A DNA stretch of 64,000 bases from Gottfriedia sp049568075 (GTDB lineage: Bacteria; Bacillota; Bacilli; Bacillales; Bacillaceae_G). The notes under the pieces were generated by a model, which did no database searches, was not told where the DNA came from, and was given only the letters and a program-made list of their open reading frames with translations. Below, in pieces: positions 27,579 through 34,943 of this stretch (positions are counted from its first letter, which is position 1; each line of letters starts with the position of its first letter). The stretch is taken from assembly GCA_049568075.1 (NCBI GenBank), contig CP144911.1, one strand, 5' to 3'. The translations under genes were made by a program, and so were the position numbers.

Positions 27579-28400
27579 ATGCATAATTTATTAATGAATT
27601 CAAAAGTATTAGTTTTTGATTTAGATGGTACTTTGTATGATGGTACTGAGCACTACGATTACTATGCTAAATTACTAGCTAGTGAAATAAGTTCAGAAAA
27701 GCGTGATTCTTTTTTAAAGGATTATAAAAAAATAAAAGATTATGACCATGCATTAACAATTGGAAAAATTTATGACACAGAAAATGATTTAATCATTTCA
27801 TTAGATCCAATTACATTGAAGCCAATACAAGTATTTACTTGGGAAGGGCAGCTGCTTTCTAAAGAAGAACTTCCAGAGAATTATCTTGAAAAAATTCATT
27901 ATGAATTACCATATATCCCAGTAGGAGATGGTTGGTGGATTCCTTTAGTAGCAAGTTATCACTACGGTGCAAGAGACGTATATCACTGTTATGATAAAAC
28001 AAAAGAATATATGGCAACAAAAGAGTTTAGTATTCCTTATATAAAAGGATTAAAAGAGGCTTTAGAAAAAGTTAAGGATTCTAAAAAATTAGTATTGTTA
28101 ACGAACTCTGATCGAGAAGATGTAACTAGATTACTGAAGTTACTTAATTTAAATGAATTATTTCACCTAGAAATTACTGATGGTAAGAAGCCATTAAAAA
28201 CAGAAAACCATTTTAAAACGATCATGAATAAGTTCAATGTCATGCCTCATGAAATTGTGTCAATCGGTGATAATTTCATTAATGAAATTTCTCCTGCATT
28301 AAAATTAGGTATGCACGGTGTTTACATTACAAATCAAACGACTACGCAAGTTAGTGACTCCTTATTAGTAGTTAAAAAACTAGAGGAAGTATTTGAGTAA
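27579..28400 (+). CDS. HAD-superfamily hydrolase
   Basis: 273 residues. Motif I VFDLDGTLYDGT gives the nucleophile Asp, motif II is VLLTNSD, motif III Lys lies in DGKKPLKTENHF, and motif IV is VSIGDNFINEISPA. A large cap insertion (about 50-150) containing DGWWIPLVASYHYGARDVY is unusual for small phosphatases and may set specificity. It follows the anchored unknown protein by 10 bases and ends in a strong terminator. Substrate unknown. Confidence 0.8.
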   Translation: MHNLLMNSKVLVFDLDGTLYDGTEHYDYYAKLLASEISSEKRDSFLKDYKKIKDYDHALTIGKIYDTENDLIISLDPITLKPIQVFTWEGQLLSKEELPENYLEKIHYELPYIPVGDGWWIPLVASYHYGARDVYHCYDKTKEYMATKEFSIPYIKGLKEALEKVKDSKKLVLLTNSDREDVTRLLKLLNLNELFHLEITDGKKPLKTENHFKTIMNKFNVMPHEIVSIGDNFINEISPALKLGMHGVYITNQTTTQVSDSLLVVKKLEEVFE

Positions 28401-28401
28401 C

Positions 28402-28440
28402 AAAAAAACTGTAAGCGAAAAATTGCTTACAGTTTTTTTT
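28402..28440 (+). terminator. Terminator after the HAD gene
   Basis: AAAACTGTAAGC / GCTTACAGTTTT with a long T-run. Confidence 0.9.
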
Positions 28441-28558
28441 GTTATGCAGTGGAATTACAATTCCAATTTGAAGTATACTCAATTTCTAACTTATTTTTAT
28501 GGGCATCATACATACTTTTGAAATGGCTATGAGAAAATAATGTCAGGAGGAAGTGTGA

Positions 28559-29446
28559 ATGAACAAAAATCGAAAACGATACTCTCTCATATTTTCTATC
28601 TTTATTTTTTTTACTGCTTTTTTTAGTAATAACATAAATAGTGAAGCAAGAACTACAAATTACGGCTATATTACTCACCCGTTATTAATTTACTTTTTTG
28701 ATGTAGGTCAAGGAGATAGCATGGTTATGATTTTACCAAATGGTAAGACTGTACTGATCGATGGAGGAGATGTTGAACATGGAGGAGTCGTTATAAAAAA
28801 ACTGAGACGACTACATATAAATTCGATTGATCTATTAGTCAGTACACATCCAGATATCGATCATATTGGTGGGTTATTAAAAGTAATGAATAGTGTTAAG
28901 ATAACAAAAATCCTGGATAGTGGGAAAAAATATAATTCACATTCTTATTACTTATATAAGAAAGAAGCGTATCAGAAGAATATTCCAATTAGTGTTGCAA
29001 GGTTAAATGAAAAAGTAATGCTTGACCCTAATGTAGAAATTACTGTTTTAAATAGTGGGAAAAAATCGTATACAAATAATAACAGTTCAATTGTATTGAA
29101 GATTAAATATAATGACATTTCAATTTTGTTAACTGGAGATATTGAAAGGAACACTGAAAAAAGATTAATTAAAAATGAGAATATCAATGCTCAAGTACTA
29201 AAAATTCCGCATCATGGATCATCAACATCAACTTCAGAAGCGTTTTTATTTGCTGTAAATCCTACAGTCGCAATCCTTTCATATGATAAATTTAATTTAT
29301 TTGGTCATCCACATCGGTCAGTAATGAAGCGGTTAAATCATCTAGGTATTAAGCAATATACAACGGACCAGTTCGGAGATATCGAGTTATCAACAAATGG
29401 TCATAATTTATATATTGAAAAAGAAGAAGTTTTGGTAGATCCTTGA
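28559..29446 (+). CDS. Secreted MBL-fold hydrolase, ComEC C-terminal type
   Basis: 295 residues. An N-terminal signal-like stretch (positively charged start, then SLIFSIFIFFTAFFSNN) is followed by a metallo-beta-lactamase fold: FFDVGQGDSMVMILPNG, metal motif STHPDIDHIGG, LLTGDIE, KIPHHGSSTSTSEAF and FGHPHRSV. This is the arrangement of the nuclease-like domain of the competence protein ComEC, here as a stand-alone exported protein. Possible extracellular nuclease or phosphodiesterase; activity is inference. Good ribosome site AGGAGG. Confidence 0.8.
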   Translation: MNKNRKRYSLIFSIFIFFTAFFSNNINSEARTTNYGYITHPLLIYFFDVGQGDSMVMILPNGKTVLIDGGDVEHGGVVIKKLRRLHINSIDLLVSTHPDIDHIGGLLKVMNSVKITKILDSGKKYNSHSYYLYKKEAYQKNIPISVARLNEKVMLDPNVEITVLNSGKKSYTNNNSSIVLKIKYNDISILLTGDIERNTEKRLIKNENINAQVLKIPHHGSSTSTSEAFLFAVNPTVAILSYDKFNLFGHPHRSVMKRLNHLGIKQYTTDQFGDIELSTNGHNLYIEKEEVLVDP

Positions 29447-29474
29447 AGGACAATAACCATTACTTCTTCTTTTT
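29418..29474 (+). terminator. Terminator overlapping the MBL gene end
   Basis: AAAGAAGAAGT inside the CDS end pairs with ACTTCTTCTTT followed by T-run. Confidence 0.6.
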
Positions 29475-29539
29475 TTAATAGAGAGGATATTAGGTATCTA
29501 TATCCGTCATTATTTGTGACGTTTTTGTTAATTACTCGT

Positions 29540-29557
29540 TAGTAGTATAGACAACTA
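29540..29557. promoter_or_regulatory. Probable NagR operator
   Basis: TAGTAGTATAGACAACTA is an imperfect palindrome with the central TATAGAC of dre-type sites (consensus near TGGTCTAGACCA) bound by NagR/DasR regulators of the GntR/HutC family. It lies about 140 bases before nagA, whose operon encodes such a regulator as its third gene. Confidence 0.55.
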
Positions 29558-29693
29558 GGAGTATATATCATAAAATAGTTATGAAGAAATCAAGGTACTT
29601 ATATAAATGAATGTGAATGATGATTAGGTAAACACTACTTTCTATATTGGAGTATTGGCGAAGACTTCTTAAGCAAAGGAAAGAGGAGAGTAA

Positions 29694-30830
29694 ATGAAAT
29701 CAATTATTAATGTAAAAATTTACACAGGTACAGAAGTAATTGAAAATGGTTATATTCGATACGATGAAAAAATTTCTTCTGTTGGTCATATGAATGGATA
29801 CGAAAATGAAGGTGAAGAAATAATTGATGGAAAAGAGACAGTTATTATTCCTGGAATGATTGATATCCATATTCACGGAGCATATGATGTCGATGCAATG
29901 GATGCTGATCCTAACTCAATGGTAACGATGAGTAAAGAAATGATGAAGGAAGGGGTAACAACCTTCTTTCCGACTACAATGACACAATCTAAAGAAAATA
30001 TTAAAAATGCTTTAAAGTCTTTAAACGAGGCTAAAAAACTTGGTGCTCATTTTGAATATATTCACTTAGAAGGACCGTTTGTTAATAAAAATAAAGCTGG
30101 AGCACAACCATTAGAATACATTATTAACCCTGACGTTGAACTATTCAAAGAATGGCAAGAAGCTTCTGGTGGATTAATTAAATTAGTTACTTATGCACCT
30201 GAGGTTGAAGGTGCAAAAGAGTTAGAAAAAGAACTAGAACGCACAAATGTAGTTGGCACAGTAGGTCACTCTGATGCGATCCGTTCAGATTTTGAAGGTA
30301 GAAATATTTTCCATGCTACACATTTGTACAACCAAATGAGCCCTATGCATCATCGTGAAGCAGGAACAGTTGGACATGTATTACTTGATGACAGAGTAAT
30401 GGTAGAAATGATACCTGATGGAATTCATATTCATCCTGATATGGTAAAACTTGCTTATCGCCTAAAAGGTGCTAAAAAAATAAGTGTAATTACTGATGCG
30501 ATGAGAGCAAAAGGGTTAGAGGACGGCAAATATGAATTAGGTGGACAACCTGTATTTGTAAAAAATAAAAGTGCAAGATTAGAAGACGGAACGCTTGCGG
30601 GTAGTATTTTAAAAATGGATGATGCATTCAGAAACATTATGGCATTTACTGGCTGTAGTCCTGAAGAGGCAGTACAAATGACATCAATAAACCAAGCTGA
30701 AGAATTTGGTCTTAAACATAAAGGCGTATTAGAACCAGGTAAAGACGCTGATTTTGTGCAAATGACTCCTGATTTCTTCGTTATTGATACAACTAGACAA
30801 GGTAAAAATATGATTGAGGTGACATTATGA
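29694..30830 (+). CDS. nagA: N-acetylglucosamine-6-phosphate deacetylase NagA
   Basis: 378-residue amidohydrolase converting GlcNAc-6-P to GlcN-6-P and acetate. Metal and catalytic motifs: PGMIDIHIHGAYDVDAMD, the EGPFVNKNKAGA loop, VGHSDA, HATHLYNQMSPMHHREAG, ITDAMRAKG with the catalytic Asp. First gene of a compact nagA-nagB-nagR operon with 4-base and 1-base overlaps. A NagR-type operator lies upstream. Confidence 0.96.
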   Translation: MKSIINVKIYTGTEVIENGYIRYDEKISSVGHMNGYENEGEEIIDGKETVIIPGMIDIHIHGAYDVDAMDADPNSMVTMSKEMMKEGVTTFFPTTMTQSKENIKNALKSLNEAKKLGAHFEYIHLEGPFVNKNKAGAQPLEYIINPDVELFKEWQEASGGLIKLVTYAPEVEGAKELEKELERTNVVGTVGHSDAIRSDFEGRNIFHATHLYNQMSPMHHREAGTVGHVLLDDRVMVEMIPDGIHIHPDMVKLAYRLKGAKKISVITDAMRAKGLEDGKYELGGQPVFVKNKSARLEDGTLAGSILKMDDAFRNIMAFTGCSPEEAVQMTSINQAEEFGLKHKGVLEPGKDADFVQMTPDFFVIDTTRQGKNMIEVTL

Positions 30831-31537
30831 ACGTAATCGTAGTAAAAAATGCAGAAGAAATTTCAAGAGTAGCATATGAAAAAATGGTAAAGGCATTTGA
30901 AGGGAAAGCGGAATTCACATTAGGATTAGCTACAGGTGGATCTCCACTAGGTATATATGAACTTTTCCGTATTCATAAACCAGATGTGTCAAACGTCATT
31001 ACTGTAAATCTTGATGAATATGTTGGACTTGCTGAAGATGATCAAACAAGTTACCACACTTATATGGCAGAACAGCTTTTTAACCATTTAAATTTTAAAG
31101 AAAACCATTTACCAAATGGAAATACAAAAAATTTAGAAGAAGCTTGTAAAAATTATGAGGAATTACTACAGAAGCATCCTGTAGATTTACAACTTTTAGG
31201 AATTGGTGAGAATGGCCATATTGCATTTAATGAGCCTGGTACACGATTCGATACACCTACTCATATTGTAGAGCTTACAGAATCAACTCGTAACGCAAAT
31301 AAAATTTATTTTGAGAACGAAGAAGATGTCCCAACACACGCAGTTACTATGGGAATTGGTTCAATTATGAGAGCGAAAGAAATCATTTTAGTGGCTTCAG
31401 GCATTAAAAAGGCTGAAGCAGTTAAGGAAATGTTAAATGGAAAATTAGATATTAACTGTCCTGCTACTGCACTCCAAAACCACAACAACGTAACAATTGT
31501 TGTTGACGAAGAAGCATACTCACTTAGTAATAAATAA
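30827..31537 (+). CDS. nagB: Glucosamine-6-phosphate deaminase NagB
   Basis: 236 residues. Converts GlcN-6-P to fructose-6-P and ammonia. Family signatures: LGLATGGSPLGIYELF, TVNLDEYVGL with the catalytic Asp, LLGIGENGHIAFNEPG and VTMGIGSIMRAKEIILVASG. It is slightly short compared with the 242-266 of many homologues, as in other Bacillus NagB. ATGA overlap with nagA implies coupled translation. Confidence 0.96.
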   Translation: MNVIVVKNAEEISRVAYEKMVKAFEGKAEFTLGLATGGSPLGIYELFRIHKPDVSNVITVNLDEYVGLAEDDQTSYHTYMAEQLFNHLNFKENHLPNGNTKNLEEACKNYEELLQKHPVDLQLLGIGENGHIAFNEPGTRFDTPTHIVELTESTRNANKIYFENEEDVPTHAVTMGIGSIMRAKEIILVASGIKKAEAVKEMLNGKLDINCPATALQNHNNVTIVVDEEAYSLSNK

Positions 31538-32274
31538 TGTTAAAACTAGATAAAAATTCACCGTTACCGATTTATTTTCAAATACAAGAGATTTTAAAGC
31601 TTAAAATTAACTCAGGAGAATGGAAACCTGGTGAGCGAATTCCCTCTGAGCAAACATTGAGTGAGATGTTAAATGTAAGCAGGATGACAATAAGACAAGC
31701 ATTAAATAATCTTGTAAAGGAATCATTAATAAGTCGGAAACGTGGAATTGGTACGTTTGTATCAGTAAAAGATGGGATTGAAGTTGAGGAATCACTAAAA
31801 TCATTAAGGAGTTTTTCTGAGGATATTACATCCATAGGATTGACCCCTACCAATAAACTACTTGGCTTTTCAACGATCGAAGCTGATGAATATTTAGCAG
31901 AAGTGTTATCAATTGAAAGTGGTTCTGAAATTTTTAAAATTGAAAGATGTCGTTTAGCAAATGATCATCCCATTGCAATTGAAACAACATACCTACCAAA
32001 AAAATTAGTAAATCGAATTGATGAAAAAGTATTGAATCATTCCTTATATGAATATTTTGAAGTTACATTAGGTTATTCAATTAAAAAAGCCACAAAATGG
32101 ATTAAAGCATCTTTAATGACAGAAAAAGATTCATTAATTCTTGAGGTAGCGGAGGATTCTCCTGCACTAGAATTACACCAAGTAACATTTATTAATGAAG
32201 GAATACCACTTGAATATGTAAGCTGTATTTACCGAGCTGATCGCTATCGTTTTACAATTGATATTGACCGTTAA
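31537..32274 (+). CDS. nagR: GntR/HutC-family regulator NagR
   Basis: 245-residue repressor: an N-terminal winged helix (PIYFQIQEILKLKINSGEW, MLNVSRMTIRQALNNLVKESL, RKRGIGTFVS) and a C-terminal UTRA effector domain (about 85-240) binding GlcNAc-6-P or GlcN-6-P. It overlaps the nagB stop by one base (TAATG), so it is expressed with the operon it should control. Orthologous in context to B. subtilis NagR (YvoA). Confidence 0.92.
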   Translation: MLKLDKNSPLPIYFQIQEILKLKINSGEWKPGERIPSEQTLSEMLNVSRMTIRQALNNLVKESLISRKRGIGTFVSVKDGIEVEESLKSLRSFSEDITSIGLTPTNKLLGFSTIEADEYLAEVLSIESGSEIFKIERCRLANDHPIAIETTYLPKKLVNRIDEKVLNHSLYEYFEVTLGYSIKKATKWIKASLMTEKDSLILEVAEDSPALELHQVTFINEGIPLEYVSCIYRADRYRFTIDIDR

Positions 32275-32276
32275 AA

Positions 32277-32298
32277 AGAGTGCTTTTTTAAGCACTCT
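32277..32298. terminator. Terminator hairpin after nagR, copy 1 (interrupted from its T-run)
   Basis: AGAGTGC / GCACTCT stem preceded by A5. On the plus strand it abuts the repeat element without a T-run; the matching copy with the T-run lies at 32457-32482. It would act as a terminator for minus-strand transcripts. Confidence 0.75.
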
Positions 32299-32456
32299 CA
32301 GACTGTTGACAAACGCTCGCTCTCTTCGTTGCTTCGTCTGTCTGCGGTGCTCATTACCGTCTAAGGTAACTCCGCTCCTCACCAGACTTCGCGCCTCGAA
32401 AGACAAGCGTTTTCAATCAGTCTGAATATCAAAATTTTAGAACTTTGTCTACAAAC
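32299..32456 (-). repeat. Dispersed structured repeat, copy A (core 32299-32424)
   Basis: A 126-bp GC-rich core, in minus orientation, bounded by CAGACTG and CAGTCTG, plus a 32-bp AT-rich arm with TGTAGACAAA next to the second hairpin. The core is clearly homologous to copies at 57519-57646 and 60199-60325. It can fold into nested stems, including GTTACC/GGTAAT. Its ends are imperfect inverted repeats of about 20 bp. Open frames across it read as protein (MSFEARSLVRSGVTLDGNEH) are artefacts of the repeat. Confidence 0.85.
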
Positions 32457-32482
32457 AGAGTGCTTTATAGCACTCTTTTTTC
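32457..32482 (+). terminator. Terminator hairpin after nagR, copy 2
   Basis: AGAGTGCTTTATAGCACTCT followed by a T-run; same stem as 32277-32298. Confidence 0.85.
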
Positions 32483-32508
32483 ATTGTATAGTGGTCAAGC
32501 CAGCGGTG

Positions 32509-32655
32509 ATGCAAATAATATGGATGAAACTGCAATTAAATTTGTGGAAGTGCAAATAAAAAAGCCAAAACTGCAAATAAAATTGGTAAATCTGCAAATA
32601 AAAAAGTTATATCTGCAATTAAATTTAGAGAAACTGCAATTAAAGGGCCCCAGAC
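32509..32655. repeat. Degenerate 20-21-bp tandem repeats, seven units
   Basis: Units start at 32509, 32530, 32550, 32571, 32592, 32613 and 32634 with the consensus CTGCAAwTAAA followed by about 10 variable bases. Two flavours alternate, CTGCAATTAAATTT and CTGCAAATAAAAAAG. A 21-base period keeps a frame open across them, but there is no ribosome site, so I do not call a gene. Lies between copy A and the convergent HAD gene. Confidence 0.8.
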
Positions 32656-32808
32656 AAGAAGAAATGGAGTGAGGAATCAATAATAGAAGAAATTTCGGTA
32701 AAATGATTTGAAATACGTATAATAAATCGATCATGAGTAAGTAAAAAAGGGAAAACCAGAAAAATACTAACTCATTAACGGTGACTTCCATACATTATAT
32801 TTCAATAA

Positions 32809-32838
32809 GAAAAAGGGTGTCTTAAGTAGCACCCTTTC
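32809..32838 (-). terminator. Terminator of the Cof-type HAD gene
   Basis: Stem AAAGGGTG / CACCCTTT with the T-run on the minus strand. Confidence 0.8.
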
Positions 32839-32841
32839 CTC

Positions 32842-33624
32842 TTACTTAATTTGTAAAACAATATTAACTGCTTCGGCTACAGAAGGAACGATATACGAAG
32901 CGTATTTCTTAACTTCATCATCAGCATTTTCCATTGCAAAGCTATTAGGAGTTAGTTCAAACATTGAGATATCATTGTATGCATCACCGATACAAGCAAT
33001 TTCATCAGGTTTAATTCCTAATTTATCGATTAATATTTGAATTGCTGAACCTTTACTCACATTAACTGGAACGATGTCTAAACAATTTTTAGCAGAAATA
33101 AAAGAAGTTACAAATTCAGGTAGTTCTTTTTGTAATTCTTTTTGAAGCTCAAGTAAGTCCTCATCTTCACCTAAAACTACATATTTTTTTGGGGTAATCG
33201 ATTTTCCTAAATCGGTTTTTAGTGTTTTTAATTCAACTGCATTCATGCTAGAGTTCTTTTCAATTTCTCTAACTAAATCTGTTTTCTCTTCGATATAGTA
33301 GGTTGAATTATCAGCTACATAGATTAAAAATTTATCGTGTGAAATCATTTCGTAAACTTTATCGATTATACTTGGATGGAATGTTGCATCTAACAATGCT
33401 TCGCCATCATTCGAATAAATATAAGTTCCATTCATACTAATACGATGGAAATTACCTTCTAAGCTTTCCATAATTTTTACGATTTCATAATCTAAACGTC
33501 CGGAAGCAAAGCATAATAAAACACCACGATCTAAAAGGTTTTTTAAAGCTTCAACATCATGTTCAAATAGTTGACCTTGATGAAACATCGTCCCATCTAG
33601 GTCACTTACAAATAACTTAATCAT
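32842..33624 (-). CDS. Cof-type HAD-IIB family phosphatase
   Basis: 260 residues. Motif I KLFVSDLDGTMFHQGQ, motif II LLCFASGR, motif III Lys in VSKGSAIQILIDKLG, motif IV CIGDAYNDISMFE, with the C2B cap between. Such enzymes dephosphorylate sugar phosphates or flavin precursors; substrate unknown. ATG 33624 follows AGGTG; the GTG at 33636 falls inside that ribosome site. It sits opposite the nag operon and next to glcT, which fits sugar-phosphate metabolism. Confidence 0.85.
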   Translation of the reverse strand: MIKLFVSDLDGTMFHQGQLFEHDVEALKNLLDRGVLLCFASGRLDYEIVKIMESLEGNFHRISMNGTYIYSNDGEALLDATFHPSIIDKVYEMISHDKFLIYVADNSTYYIEEKTDLVREIEKNSSMNAVELKTLKTDLGKSITPKKYVVLGEDEDLLELQKELQKELPEFVTSFISAKNCLDIVPVNVSKGSAIQILIDKLGIKPDEIACIGDAYNDISMFELTPNSFAMENADDEVKKYASYIVPSVAEAVNIVLQIK

Positions 33625-33727
33625 TTTTCTTAACACCTACTCAATTTATATTTATACTTTTATATTCTATCCTACTATAATAGATAATCAAAAAAATATG
33701 ATTAATTTATGAAACTTAAACCGTGTT

Positions 33728-33757
33728 TTAACTTTTTCAGAAAAATTATGTTATGAT
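33728..33757 (+). promoter_or_regulatory. Likely sigma-A promoter of glcT
   Basis: TTAACT (33728-33733), an 18-base spacer and TATGAT (33752-33757), about 39 bases before the glcT start. Confidence 0.5.
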
Positions 33758-33795
33758 ATAAAAGCGATTTTTTAAACTTGGGGGTGATAAAAAAA

Positions 33796-34656
33796 ATGTC
33801 AGAGATGTCAGTATGTTATACAATTAAAAAAGTTCTTAATAATAATGTTTTAATAGCGAAAAATCCCGATCATACCGAAGTAGTTTTGCTTGGTAAAGGC
33901 ATCGGTTTTAATAAAACTAGAGGGGATTTAATTTCCGAAGGTGTAGTAGAAAAAATGTTTATCTTAAAAGATGAACAAAAACAAAAACAATATAAATCAT
34001 TAATCAACTTTATGGATGAAAAATTAATGGGTACGCTACAGCAGGCGATTTATTTGATTTCTGAAAGAACAGGATGTACTTTAAATGAACAAATTCATAT
34101 AGGGTTAACAGACCACTTAATATTTGCGATCAAACGAATTAGAGAAGGCTATAATGTCGATAATCCTTTCTTACAAGAAACGAAAGCAATGTATCCAGAG
34201 TATTTTAAAATTGCACAAGAAGTTATTGATTTGATAAATAAAGAAATAGATATAAATTTACCGATCGAAGAGGTGGGGTTTGTAACTCTTCATATCGTTA
34301 GTAATTTATCGATGGAAGTTGTATCGGATGTAAATAAGTTCTCTCAGATCATTAAAGATTTAGTAATCTATATAGAAGAATATTTACAAATTGAAATTGA
34401 TAAAGAAAGTATTCATTATTCAAGATTAGTTCGTCATTTGCGGTTTTTAATTGACCGTATATTTCATGGTAATTCATCTGAAGAGTCACCAGCTTTGGGC
34501 ATAATCTTAAAAAAAGAATACCCGGTATGCTATGATTTAGCATGGAAAATTTTAAAGTCAATCCAAGCTTCATTAAATAAAAAAGCAAGTGAAGCCGAAG
34601 TAATATACTTAACCTTACACTTAGAACGACTTGTTCAGAGTAAAATTAATAAATAA
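33796..34656 (+). CDS. glcT: Transcriptional antiterminator GlcT (BglG family)
   Basis: 286 residues: an N-terminal CAT RNA-binding domain (about 1-60, IKKVLNNNVLIAKNPDHTEVVLLGKGIGF), then two PRD domains with conserved His residues (HIGLTDHLIFAIKR; FVTLHIVSN) that are phosphorylated by the PTS. When glucose is present, GlcT binds the RNA hairpin before ptsG and prevents termination. ATG 33796 is preferred over TTG 33778 because GGGGGTGAT lies between. Its target hairpin is visible 150 bases downstream. Confidence 0.95.
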   Translation: MSEMSVCYTIKKVLNNNVLIAKNPDHTEVVLLGKGIGFNKTRGDLISEGVVEKMFILKDEQKQKQYKSLINFMDEKLMGTLQQAIYLISERTGCTLNEQIHIGLTDHLIFAIKRIREGYNVDNPFLQETKAMYPEYFKIAQEVIDLINKEIDINLPIEEVGFVTLHIVSNLSMEVVSDVNKFSQIIKDLVIYIEEYLQIEIDKESIHYSRLVRHLRFLIDRIFHGNSSEESPALGIILKKEYPVCYDLAWKILKSIQASLNKKASEAEVIYLTLHLERLVQSKINK

Positions 34657-34806
34657 TTCAATAAGCCTAAAGAGCAATTGCGCTTTTTTAAACATAGTAA
34701 ATTAATATTAAAAAAAATAGGTAATTTGGCTTGATATTTTTAAAATCTATAGATATAATGAAAGCGAAATCATAAAAAAAACATAATTGAATACTGTACA
34801 CATTAA

Positions 34807-34835
34807 ACGTGTTACTGATTCGATCAGGCATGAGT
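34807..34835 (+). promoter_or_regulatory. GlcT ribonucleic antiterminator (RAT) in the ptsG leader
   Basis: ACGTGTTACTGATTCGATCA then GGCATGAGT closely matches the RAT stem-loop of the B. subtilis ptsG leader. Its 3' half overlaps the 5' arm of the terminator at 34827-34920, so the two structures exclude each other. Confidence 0.9.
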
Positions 34836-34920
34836 TGAAAAAATGTGAATTATTATACTTGGGTAGGGGAAACTATATCCAGGATTCAATAATCTCATTT
34901 TTTCTGCTCATGCCTTTTTT
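34827..34920 (+). terminator. Conditional terminator in the ptsG leader
   Basis: GGCATGAG (34827-34834) pairs with CTCATGCC (34907-34914) followed by T6. The long loop and the overlap with the RAT mark it as the GlcT-controlled attenuator. Confidence 0.88.
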
Positions 34921-34943
34921 GTTTGGATAAAAGGAGGAAAACA

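Noticed and set aside
32509..32655. CRISPR array
   Set aside because: Units are 20-21 bp with no separate spacers and no cas genes in the window.
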